Assembly (NCBI GenBank): GCA_031216445.1
Contig: CM062214.1
Location: forward strand, 21,257,001-21,321,000
Length of the DNA: 64,000 bases
Source of the DNA: Lateolabrax maculatus
Taxonomy: Eukaryota > Chordata > Actinopteri > Acropomatiformes > Lateolabracidae
Direction of reading: 5' to 3'
In this document: positions 12,301 to 21,116 of the stretch, piece after piece
Layout of the letters: each line of letters begins with the position of its first letter
Numbering within the stretch: position 1 is the first letter of the stretch
The notes under the pieces: generated by a model
The model's input: the letters and a program-made list of their open reading frames with translations, nothing else
What the model was told of the DNA's origin: nothing
Database searches by the model: none
Program-made: the position numbers and the translations under genes

Positions 12301-13102
12301 ACAAGATTATATGGTGCATGTCTGAAAATGCTCATCATGATGTCCCTATTTTCCCAACTAAATCACTGTAAGTAAAGGGAAAAATAAACAAGTATAGGTT
12401 AAATTTACACATAGACCTCTGTCACCTCCCACCATTTCCTCATCATCTACACCAACTCTTAGTAGGGTAAAAAGACAGCAAAAGAGATGCACCAACATTT
12501 GGATTCTGGTATTTCATAAAGATGGAGCACATTAATGAAATGTCCTATTTTGCCAAACCCAAAAGACAAAAACAGAACTTAACTGACACAAGGCAAATAT
12601 AAAGTGTGTGTTGAGTGCAAAGTAATGCTGCAGTGAAGCATGGGATTCTCACCCGTACAGCTTTCCATCCCCCTTGGGCACCACTTCGTACTGCTATACA
12701 GTTCACCAGGTCCCCTTCTTTCATTGGCATCCCGCCCAACACCTCTCCACTGGTGAAGTAGATTGCATCGTCTATCATGCCGTAGTCGAGGCACAGCTGG
12801 GTTACCACACTGCCCCGCAGGTGGCGAATGTCCTCCATGCCTGAGCAGCAGCAGAAATATGGACCGAAAAAACAACGTGCCATCAAATCTGTTGTTGTGT
12901 GTTACTAGTAGTGCCTGTAGTGTTGCATACACCTAACAATACAGAGCGATTAAGCCCAGTAAGTGAACTTTATCCAGTTGTGTTTTGCGGGAATGTAACA
13001 TTTACCTGGTGTACCGGAGAAAACGCCATCTCCATCCACCTCCACCGTCCTCCAGAGTGGAGAGACCAGCTTAGACAGCATGCACCGCACAGCAGTAAGC
13101 AT
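2238..13102 (-). CDS. mov10l1: MOV10L1, piRNA-biogenesis RNA helicase, 26 coding exons
   Basis: MOV10L1 is the germline Upf1-like superfamily-1 RNA helicase. It binds piRNA precursor transcripts and feeds them to PIWI proteins in germ granules, silencing transposons (family knowledge). I joined 26 exons with GT-AG borders. The total is 3,462 nt, 1,153 residues plus stop; human MOV10L1 has about 1,211. It aligns with MOV10L1 rather than MOV10 along its whole length, including the long N-terminal half. The chosen start (13100-13102, MLTAVRC) has G at -3; a second in-frame ATG at 13079-13081 gives MLSKLV, closer to the human start, and is the alternative. A good acceptor (ccctcgcag) lies two bases before the first ATG, so a 5' non-coding exon is likely upstream. 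The stop is at 2238-2240. No frameshift or internal stop is seen. The poly(A) signal is at 2027-2032. Exon lists are given in the three block entries. I read the sequence directly; expression and function are inferred from orthology. Confidence 0.96.
2530..2946. mobile_element. DNA-transposon-like remnant in the last MOV10L1 intron
   Basis: The right end (2914-2945) is the complement of ACACTCAGTGACCACTTCAT followed by TAGGTACACC. I know this terminal sequence as widespread in teleost genomes. A second shared block, GAGAGGTGTTTCT, lies at about 2668. Both blocks recur at 22.25-22.49 kb in NUAK1 intron 1, and a shortened end lies at 4861-4884. No ORF is present, so it is a non-autonomous or decayed copy. 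The left boundary is approximate and the superfamily is not assigned. Confidence 0.55.
3340..4318 (-). other. MOV10L1 intron 23, no feature seen
   Basis: About 980 nt between exons 23 and 24. It is AT-rich, with only short chance ORFs (for example at 3527-3975). I see no exon signature, repeat or RNA gene. Confidence 0.7.
4319..7372 (-). other. mov10l1: MOV10L1 linker and RecA1/RecA2 helicase core, exons 14-23
   Basis: Exons: 7372-7278, 7194-7116, 7029-6848, 6643-6497, 6222-6101, 5996-5897, 5536-5390, 5148-4975, 4813-4664 and 4426-4319. Exons 14-15 are a poorly conserved linker rich in Lys and Glu. Motifs in order: Walker A GPPGTGKT (residues 735-742); motif Ia PSNSAADL (766-773); Walker B DEAG (851-854), which identifies the Upf1-like DEAG subgroup; motif III GDPCQL (879-884); motif IV NYRSHEALL (from 930); motif V EEFQGQE (1053-1059). 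All ATP-binding and coupling residues are present, so the ATPase should be active. Introns 17 and 22-23 are short, typically 100-250 nt, in contrast to the roughly 980-nt intron between exons 23 and 24. Confidence 0.95.
4861..4884. mobile_element. Short terminal fragment of the CACTCAGTG repeat family
   Basis: The complement reads CACTGAGTG-TTTATTAGGTACATC-like sequence, a truncated version of the end seen at 2914-2945. It sits in the MOV10L1 intron between exons 21 and 22, close to exon 22 (4813). Confidence 0.4.
7373..8141 (-). other. MOV10L1 intron 13
   Basis: AT-rich intron of 769 nt between the 56-nt exon 13 and exon 14. It contains a T-run at 7741-7753 and nothing else I can support. 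Confidence 0.7.
8142..13102 (-). other. mov10l1: MOV10L1 N-terminal half, exons 1-13
   Basis: Coding exons in transcription order: 13102-13006, 12840-12653, 12293-12134, 11832-11720, 11497-11310, 10923-10783, 10484-10185, 9971-9774, 9326-9212, 8827-8650, 8570-8500, 8394-8303 and 8197-8142. Signatures shared with MOV10L1 include LCLDYGMIDDAIYF (exon 2), INQTTYF (exon 3), PMKGDWVQAKY (exon 4), SSQSFYSWRALCM (exon 5), ELLLLHFSSFTIGR (exon 8), FSTLLWLEELHAEKEL and LGLAEGRPNL (exon 10), and DVEFSYNR (exon 12). Exon 7, at 300 nt, carries a charged, low-complexity insert between 10185 and about 10400, where vertebrate MOV10L1 also diverges. Exon 13 (56 nt) encodes an RRCHNAL segment matching human RRCHFAL. 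It is flanked by a clean acceptor (attgccag) and a GTAAGT donor and keeps phase on both sides. Confidence 0.93.
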
Positions 13103-13103
13103 A

Positions 13104-13720
13104 TCTGCGAGGGGGTTAGCCACGTGAGCTAACTGTGAGCTATACACATGGAGAAAACAGAGTACAGCAGGTTATTTAACATCGGAAATCTTTTGCCACA
13201 TATTATTTAGATTAAGTTATTGGTTGTGTATTGGATATTGATCATACGCTGCTGGTTAACACGAACAGAAACCGAAAATATGAAAACGTCCGTTAGCCAG
13301 CTGACGTAACTGTTGGCTAGGGGGGGAAAAAATGCAGCTTAACATATTAAAAGTTCATGTTTGCTAAAAGTTACATCACCACAAAGGGCGGCGTTGTAAT
13401 GTGAGGTGAAAGTAAGTGAAAGCATTATTTAAGGAACAAAAGACAGGTGAGGTTCTTTTCAAATTACCGTTTTCAACCCAAATATTACACTACAGTTCAC
13501 GTGTTGGGCTGGAGACCGGTTTGCTGAGTCAGCCCGGATGCGACGCACGTCACGGGTACGCGTACGTGCGCGGGAGCGCTGCACGGTGGTTATGACGAGG
13601 GAAGGTGTTACGCGAACTTTGGTGAACCTGCCGGAGGAGTCCTGCGCGTCGCAAAATTCACCGCCAAAACAAGCCAAGTTGACGGTGGGACAAAGCGAGC
13701 AAACTTTACTCATGTAAGTT
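13104..13720. promoter_or_regulatory. CpG-rich MOV10L1 promoter, probably bidirectional
   Basis: This stretch is much richer in CpG (about 13500-13620) than the surrounding AT-rich DNA and lies immediately upstream of MOV10L1. Visible sites are a CRE-like TGACGTAA (13302-13309) and three matches to the MYB consensus YAACKG: TAACTG at 13130-13135 and 13307-13312, and TAACGG on the minus strand at 13290-13295. In mouse, A-MYB drives Mov10l1 and other piRNA genes, so these sites make sense, but about one match is expected by chance in this length. A minus-strand donor (ACG then GTAATT, near 13468) could end a 5' non-coding exon. A plus-strand reading frame starts at 13592, so transcription may go both ways. 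Confidence 0.55.
13592..13713 (+). CDS. Possible first coding exon of an unidentified plus-strand gene
   Basis: From an ATG with G at -3 (13592-13594) the frame is open for 41 codons (MTREGVTRTLVNLPEESC...). It then runs into a consensus GTAAGT donor at 13714. If unspliced, it would stop at 13715-13717. The composition is Ser, Gln, Lys and Pro rich and looks like a disordered N-terminus. It sits in the CpG-rich block divergent from MOV10L1. I do not recognise the protein. In human the divergent neighbour of MOV10L1 is MLC1, but this sequence does not resemble MLC1 and no membrane-protein exons follow. It could be a promoter-associated non-coding transcript or chance. Confidence 0.3.
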
Positions 13721-16700
13721 TCTTATTTGAATTCAGAAGGTGAAGTGAAAGTCTGTGTCTGCCCTCGTTGTCTTTTCGTTAAAAGGTTGTAGTCAAAGGC
13801 TTAACGCGGTGTTTAGAGTGGTAAAGATTGCCGCGTTCAAGTCCATGTCGGATAGATGGTAGAAATGAGGTCCATGTTGACCACTTGCGAGCGTTGATGC
13901 CATCAAGGCGGTTGCTTGATTGCAGAGTTGGTGTGTGAGGAAGAAACTACTGTGCATGTATATTTGTTACGTTTAAGTGCCGTTTTCCAGTCGTAATTAC
14001 GATTTGGATGATGACGCAAACGCTGTTTACAAATTGGAGACTCATAATTCCAATAATTACGATATGATCTTCAATGCGGCAAGATATGAGCCGCTCACTA
14101 ACAGATTGATAGTTTTCTGTAGCCTGGGAACCAGACGGATCTGCGAGCTCATGTTTCATTTGCTCTGGCAGATACATCTCTGGCCCCTTTCCCTTTCAAA
14201 CTGATTTGCTTCTGTGATTTGTTCTCCTGTTTTATTGGGCGAACGAATCAAAAGCGTTTATCTAGTATGAGGCGGGTTTAATACGATCTTTGTAAATATC
14301 CAAGATGGCTGCTGCGTTCCCCGGCCGGCTACAGCGGCAGTATTAAACAGACAACTGTAAATTTTCTCTAAAAGAAGAACAAACAACTGCACTCAAACTT
14401 TATGTTGATGAGAAATATGCGTTTGCCATATTTCTGACAGGACGGTGTTTCGTTTCTCTGATTGGTTGTTGCGGTTGTCTGGCGATGCCAGGCTAGGATT
14501 TCTTTCCACTTAACCCCCAAGACTCAAAGAAGGTGCTATAAGAGTGAGTAATGGTGGTCGAAGTCTAAAGTACCGATACCTAAACACACGTGTTTAACTA
14601 AGAAATAAAAAAGTGAATTAAGTCAAAAATCCATTGTCACCCTAAATTATCATCACCAAAAAACTGATATAAATATCAAGACTAGTTAGTTCGTCTGGCC
14701 AAAAACAGTGCAGGTTTCTTGAAATGTCTGCATAAATCAAAGACACATGATAGAATCATTTCTAAGTTGTTTGCCATATTCTCTGTAGTTGTTTTTGTTT
14801 TGGCTGAAGCAGTTTGACGTTTTATACTGTTAGATTAAATAAACCATACCTACAGATTTGCAAGTTATTAACAAATGGCTAACTCCACTGGGTATATCAA
14901 CAGTGTTCATTATTAGACAGGAGACTCCATACGCTGTATATCCATATGCAGAATCCAATGTTTTTACAAAATTTGAATGCAATGCTGCATGAAATTTGTC
15001 AAAAACTGCAGCCACCCAACTTGCTTTTAGACACATTTGAGCATTAAGCACAATCAGTTTACTCTCATTCGCCCTTTTTTTGGCACTTTTTTTTTTCTTT
15101 TTGCATCTTTTCATGTCAGTAGATGACACACTTTATCTGGGAGATTTTATACCTGGAAGGAAAACATGTGGCCTACTGTTTTTTTTTTTTTCTTTTTTTA
15201 AAGCAACACCCTGCTGCACATTCACACCTGCGATCTGCCAGGTAAAAGCTGTGTCCTCTGTTTGCTTTACTGAATTAATGAGTGATGAGTCAACCGTCCT
15301 TATCATCCTGTTCTTTACACACAATGTAAAAGTCAACAACACAAAACTCTTTATGCCACTTACTGTAAAATCAAACCTTCACTTAGCCAGATCAACCCTT
15401 TGAATATGATAGTGTTGTTGCCCAGCTTGATCCCTACAGCTTTCACTATCTTATTCCGTGGTATTTGATCCATAATTTACTTTCGATTCTTCAGTCTGCC
15501 TACCAAGGTTGTTAAATATAGCCTATGACTATGACTAATACTAATACCAATGGTGCAAGGGAATCTGAATATTCATGGATTCATCATTTCAATGTCTTAC
15601 GTTTGCAACATTGGAAATTTATGGAAGGCAACGCTGCCAAAGCTGCGACATACAGTATATCACAGACTATAACACTTTTTTTTTTTATCTGGCAGCTTTT
15701 CTGTAGACGTTTAGAGCTAGATAAATACTCGTGATATTTGGCATTCACTGTGAAAGTGTCTCTGTATTAAGTTTCATAGCTTAATATAACTGAACATACT
15801 GAGATGCAAGCGTACACTCTAAGTATAGACTATCACTCTTGATCAGGCTTTGATGTTGGGACTCAGCATCTGTGACGTCTGTTAGTGTCAGTTAAGAAAT
15901 ACTGTGTGTTTACCGGTTTACTACATTTGAGATTTATCCTTTTAGTTATATCTTCTGTAAATGCTATCTCCTGCGACTATCAATTTGTTAAAGAGGATTG
16001 CACTGAAAAGGTCAATGCACAGCAACCAACTCACATTTCTAACATGTTTGACCTCCTACCAGCGCCACACTGTCTCCCTTTCAGTTGCTAAGGCTTAATA
16101 TCAGTACAAAGTACATTCAAATCATTGCTGCATTGACAATGATATCAAGTCATCACATCAATGCCAGTCAGTTTCTGACAGTCACAAGCTACCAATTCCT
16201 CCTTTCCAGTGTTTCAAACTGAGCACTGATAATATCCAAATATACTGTACTGTAGATTTACATAAACAACTTGACAGCACAGTATTTTAAAATGACAAAA
16301 CATAAATATTTTTAACAGTTTCAGCATTACTATCAATTATGTAAAAGATGATGTTTGATGGTCATTATGATATAAGTGTACTTGCAGTAATAATATTCAA
16401 ATACCCATCAACATAATAGTTGTTGAAAAATGATTTCACTACAAGGTCCATTTAGTAGCTGTTCTGTAGCTTTTGATTGTGTCACACCATCTTCTTCAGC
16501 AAATGTTTTTTAATGGAATTGTAGATGTGTACATTTTTTGAACATTTAAAGGATATTTAAATATATAATGGTATGCTTCTGAAAATCCTCAGCAGTCAAG
16601 CGGGGTGTGTATGATTTGTAGTTAATGGACTTGCAAAAAGTAGTAAAACATGAAAAAACAATGATAGGGCCTATATAGCAGAGCAGTTATGTTGATTTAC

Positions 16701-18990
16701 AACTGTTCCCAAAAAGCATTTTTATGTAGTTGGTTTAAAATTGTGTGCCTTCAGGAGACTGTGGCAAGTGATAGCACATTAACATCGCAAGTTTATATAT
16801 GAACCATTTAAACGGTTTCCAGGGGTGCTGCCCAGAATCATACACTACAGTAGTTTCACGAGCACATGTGGCAGTCATACTTTTATGTTTATCTGTTTGA
16901 GCGCAGAATGAGAGCTGTTTACACAGTGAATCAACAATCAAGCTCTTTGTTGATCTTGTCAGGAAGCTCTTAATGTTTTCATATTGTTTGACACTGTCAT
17001 GACTATTTTGGTTGTGTACTGTAAATACTTTGTATTTTCAAACATTAAGATGACCCTGCTCTCACCACAAGAGGGCAGTGGTGGCACTCGTCGTACAGAA
17101 AACAACTACAGTCTTTGCCACAGCACAGAGTGCATATGAGGCCAAGGGACGAATCAGATCAGATACTAATCTCATGGTCTGTGTTGCTATAACTAGACAC
17201 TCTACTTACCCTGTTTAATGACAACAAATGCCACGAATGCTCAGAAATTATGCCAGCTATTGTGAGGACCATAGGGAAAAACAGATTTCATCCTTAATCA
17301 GATAATGTTTGACATGGGCCTAGACTTCCCCTCTGTAATTAGTGGCTTAAATACACAAGCATATGAACAGTCAAGACAATCTGATTGTTGGACAGAGTTT
17401 GACCACAGCAAGTTATCTGTAATTATTAAAAGAAGAGTTGGCTTCTTGCCCGTATTGGAAAGAATAAGCATGTCAACATAAAACTCTTCACAAATATTTT
17501 AGAAATAATACAAAAATGAGGGAATAAACATATATTTTCACATTTTGATGGCATCTATTCAAAATGTTTTGAGTTGTTAAAACATGTTGTCATTAGAGAA
17601 ACATCTCTGCAATTTGAATTAATATAAACTATAGTATCCCCTACATTATTACAGGATATCTTACAAAGTCCTACAACCAAATTACATTACTCTATCAAAA
17701 TATTATAGTACACCTTAAAATATAAAATGCCCGAAATTACAGAAAGGTCCGTACCAAAGACACACAATACATCCTCATAGAAGAATAAAGAGAAAATAAA
17801 TCAGTTACAGAGACATTAATCCTTACACTCTAAAATGGAGTTTTTTCTTTAGTTAACAATCCGTCAAACAGATTTTGTTTGTTCAGGTAATAAACAAAAT
17901 GTGTGTTTACAGTGTTCTGTGGTGTATAGTACAGAACCCTTGAAAAAATGGGATTAATTAGATAATCCCCTCTGAAATCTGTCTCCATTCTCCTTTTAGT
18001 ATGGAAACCAGATGCAAATAGGAATTCATTTGGCATGGTGGATGTATATAAAACACAGGGGAAGTGTGAGAACATTGCAATGGCAAATAGAGCCAATATT
18101 TTTTTTGCCGTCAGTTACTAATCATATTGGAATGAACGCACAACATTGTACTGTATAAAATTACAAACCTAAAATGTCTTTCATAGTGTATATTTTGACA
18201 TATTTATACTCTTGTTTCACAGGGATTTTTCTTTGGTTGAAATTGACAAGACTGCAGGCAAACCTTTTTGACTATATTACAGCAGCTGTTGTTTGAGACA
18301 GGAAGCAGATTTTCTTTCCCCTGAAGATTAGTATGCTATAGCTATGCCAATAACAATCCAGTTAGTGCTATCATGATGATTTCCAAATCCTATATGCTCA
18401 ACCAGAGCAGTCAGAAAGGAAATACCTCCACCAAGGTTTCGCAATCCTCTGTTGTTTTTCTGCATCTTGATCCAAATGTGAACAGAAAGGAACACAGAGA
18501 CAAATAATAATTGGATATATGTAAAAGGTTTTCTTTTCATTTGAGGCTGTGCAGTAGCTCATGATTGCAACAATATTCTAAAATGCTGTGTAATGCAATG
18601 TTACGATAGCCTTTAAAAAACTTGCATATGGATTGTATATTGCTGTTAAATGTGATGAATATGTCATTATGTAAGAGGATCACATGTTCAGTACTCTTCA
18701 CCAATGGTGTAAGCATCCCACTACTGTTTGGTTTCCGTTATGACATTTATCGCTTCACTTCCTGCATTTTTCTTGAAATACGTTTAAATCAAAGGGAGCT
18801 GCCACTCTAAGCCTTTTTTGTGTTGTTCATGCCATTAAGTGTCTTTATGGTATTACAGACTCATTTGGGAAGGCCATTCCCACTGTTTTTGGTGGGACAT
18901 TGAATGAATACTGGGCCTAAAAGTTATTAGTCCAGTATCTAATCAGGCGATGACAGTGTGGCATTTCATCAAAAAGCCCCTGCAATGGAT
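13720..18990. other. Intergenic region between MOV10L1 and NUAK1, left part
   Basis: Apart from the 14.12-14.50 kb element this stretch is AT-rich, non-coding DNA. The longest frames (14830-15129 minus, 15080-15403 plus) are built on poly-A and poly-T runs and have no family resemblance. No RNA gene was recognised. Confidence 0.65.
14120..14495. mobile_element. Non-autonomous element with TAGCCTGG terminal inverted repeats
   Basis: The left end TAGCCTGGGAACCAGAC (14120-14136) is matched by the complement of the right end, TAGCCTGGCATCGCCAGAC (14477-14495). This gives imperfect inverted ends of 17-19 bp around about 340 bp with no coding capacity. The interior contains segments I associate with teleost repeats. 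I see no clean target-site duplication, so the superfamily is open. Confidence 0.6.
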
Positions 18991-19190
18991 TTAAGGAATA
19001 GTTCAACATTTTGGTTAAATCCACTATTTCTTGGCCGGTTCCTTAGAGTCCACAAACAAAACAAACAATATATCATGGGCTGATTAGTTTGTTGCCTTTG
19101 GACAGAGCTGGGATATCTGTTTTCCTGTTTCCATTTATGCTAAGCTAACTAGCTGATGGCTGTAGCTTAATATTCACTGGAGGTTAACTA
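18991..19190. mobile_element. Foldback repeat, half copy (GCTAAGCTAA family)
   Basis: It begins TTAAGGAATAGTTCAACATTTTGG. It then contains the family's diagnostic core, TTATGCTAAGCTAACTAGCTG and GATGGCTGTAGCTTAATATT. The same end and core occur at 43.2-43.8 kb, and the end plus a related arm occurs at 27.95-28.15 kb. This copy has one arm only. The family is abundant in teleosts (my knowledge); it codes for nothing. Confidence 0.6.
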
Positions 19191-19259
19191 TCAAACAGGC
19201 CAATGAACGGGAATGAAAACATAACATCCTCGGTGGAGGTGTTGCTGTAGGAGGGAGGT

Positions 19260-19566
19260 GACTCAGACCTTTTACTTAAATAAAAGTCACAATAGACACA
19301 GTGTAGAAATACTTAATTACAAGTAAAAAAAAAAAAAAAAGTATATTTAATTTGGTGATTATATTTTGAATTATTATTATGAATCTGCAAAGTAACTATA
19401 GTTATCAATTAAATGTAACATGGTGGAATGAAAAGTACAATATTTGCCTCTGAATAGTAGTATTGAATGTGGCAGAAATACTGAAGTATCCTACAATTAC
19501 TTCAAAATTGTACCTCAGTACAATAGGACACTTGAGTAAATGTACTTAGTTACCTCCCACCACTGG
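19260..19566 (-). mobile_element. Teleost dispersed repeat (GTAACTAAGTACATTTACTC type)
   Basis: On the minus strand it opens GGTGGGAGGTAACTAAGTAC and continues TTTACTCAAGT, then GTACAATTTTGAAGTA and a string of AGTATTTCTGCC-like blocks. This is a pattern I know as a very common short repeat in percomorph genomes. It carries an A-run at 19326-19340 and lies within about 100 bp of the neighbouring foldback copy. There is no ORF. Confidence 0.6.
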
Positions 19567-19901
19567 GTGGAGGCACTAATCAGGGATGAAGGGGCATTAA
19601 TTGATCAGTAAATGGATAGATTTTTTTTTTTTTTTATTAAAGATGGATGACAGTTAAGACAGTAAGGGGGGGAGGGGGGGGGTTCATCCCCTGTGCACAT
19701 GATCCAGCTACGCCCCTGATCGTCGGCAGTCATATCAGAGAGATGAGAGAGCACAAAGAGAGAAGGGAAGAGAGAAGACGGGGAAGGAGGGAGGTCTGCG
19801 TAAAACCCCGCCTCCGGTCTCGGATCCTCTCGCAGTCCTTATCCACAGCGTCTCACCGTCGAGGGCAGAGAGAGACGAGAAGAAGGGCACACGAAGACTA
19901 A

Positions 19902-19946
19902 AAGAAGAAGAAGACGACGCAGAAGAAGAAGAAGAAGAAGAAGAAG
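19902..19946. repeat. (GAA)n / purine-rich tract in the NUAK1 leader
   Basis: Runs of GAA broken by GACGACGC. It is a homopurine tract on the plus strand in the probable 5' UTR and a source of length variation. Confidence 0.85.
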
Positions 19947-19964
19947 GGGTGCAGCGAAACGACC

Positions 19965-20081
19965 ATGGCAATATCCAGAGGGTCTCAGCTTGAGATAGTG
20001 TCCGACCGCCGCGCACCTCCACCGCCGTCGACCCCTGCGCGGAGCATGCAGGCGCACCGCAGACACAGTCCGGATGAATGA
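19965..20081 (+). CDS. Upstream ORF in the NUAK1 leader, 38 codons
   Basis: ATG in the context GACCATGG (A at -3 ... G at +4 apart from spacing; the core is CCATGG), reading MAISRGSQLEIVSDRR to HRRHSPDE and TGA at 20079-20081. A second uORF starts at 20078, overlapping this stop as ATGA, and reads MRSDTCAADKMRVIF. It stays open up to the leader donor. If the leader intron is removed, this second frame would run into NUAK1 exon 1 out of frame. Such uORFs usually lower translation of the main frame. The peptides resemble nothing I know, so a regulatory rather than protein role is more likely. Confidence 0.4.
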   Translation: MAISRGSQLEIVSDRRAPPPPSTPARSMQAHRRHSPDE

Positions 20082-20813
20082 GGAGCGATACCTGCGCCGC
20101 GGACAAAATGAGGGTCATCTTCATCCAAAACGCCGGTTTCGTCGCAGCTTTCTCGCCTTTCAGATGTGAGTCGGTGATGTTGGCAGCGTTTAGGACGACA
20201 GATAACGTGAACGAGCCAGATTTGACCGCAGCTAGACCATGCCAGACAACTGAGGAGTGAGGAGATCAGACCAATTTATTTAGTCTTTTTTTTTTTTTTT
20301 TTTTTTTTTTTTATTTTAGTTTTATTGGGATAGAGCTTGCACTTACATTATAGCCAATATATCATCTTTAAATCGGAAGTGTATTCAGCTTTCGGCATGC
20401 TGCCTGCTGTCGAAATCTGAATACATATTTTATTACAAAATTGGCACTAGAATGAATTTTATCCGGTGATATGGGACAATGTATCCGGTAATTATAGACC
20501 GATAATGTCCTTTTAGACTATTTGTGCTTAATCCTTAGTAGATTGATTATATAGCGATAATAACATGAATAGGTAGGAGGAGAAATCTTTGTTCACCTTT
20601 TGATCAAAGCCAATTGGTCAACCGAGACAATCTGGAAATGTTAGTTTCCACATGTAATAATATGACTAGTAGGCTGCGCGTTATTCCTTGTAATTTATTT
20701 ATTTATTATTACTATTATTAGACCTATAAGTATTATATTATCAATTTGTTTTAGGTAGGTAGTTTGACATATTTAACAGTGGGAAGGCTGTTTTAAAACA
20801 CTTCCCTAGTGAG

Positions 20814-21116
20814 ATGGAAACCGCTTATTTATCGCCCCACCGGGGGGCCAACCGTCCCGAGGCCCCGCAGGGCCAAAGCTCTGCGGGCAGACCGGCGGGG
20901 GGCGACCCGTGCCCCGCGGCCCCGGCCACACCCCCACCTGCCGGCCACTCGCCCGAGGAGAGCCCGGCGGGCGGCGGCGGGCGGAGGAGCAGCTCGGGCG
21001 TGAAGAAACACCACCACAAGCACAACCTGAAACACCGCTACGAGCTGCTGGAGACGCTCGGGAGAGGCACCTACGGCAAAGTCAAGAAGGCCATCGAGCG
21101 GCACTCCGGCAGAGAG
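20814..21116 (+). other. nuak1: NUAK1 exon 1: variable N-terminus and glycine loop
   Basis: Encodes residues 1-101. Residues 1-60 are Pro, Gly, Ala and Ser rich and very GC-rich, unlike the rest of the gene. The VKKHHHKHNLKHRYELLETL block (63-82) matches the human protein almost exactly. It ends GAG before a GTGAGC donor in phase 0. A long frame in another register (20809-21003) is a shadow of the GC bias. Confidence 0.95.

Larger units (their letters stand above)
19640..20165 (+). promoter_or_regulatory. nuak1: NUAK1 promoter and probable 5' leader exon
   Basis: A GA-rich then CpG-rich block is the only promoter-like sequence upstream of NUAK1. It contains a (GAA)n run (19902-19946) and ends at a donor, AGAT/GTGAGT (GT at 20166-20167). 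A matching acceptor (cttccctag, AG at 20808-20809) lies four bases before the NUAK1 start codon, so a leader intron of about 640 nt is likely. The transcription start cannot be fixed from sequence; no TATA box is evident. An unspliced leader running straight into exon 1 is the alternative. Confidence 0.5.

Noticed and set aside
13977..14204. 75-codon plus-strand frame downstream of the divergent exon candidate
   Set aside because: It runs into the TAGCCTGG-ended element and has no acceptor that joins the 13713 donor in phase with confidence.
19735..20124. 129-codon minus-strand frame rich in Ser
   Set aside because: The Ser run is the complement of the GAA repeat; no protein family resemblance and it is antisense to the NUAK1 leader.
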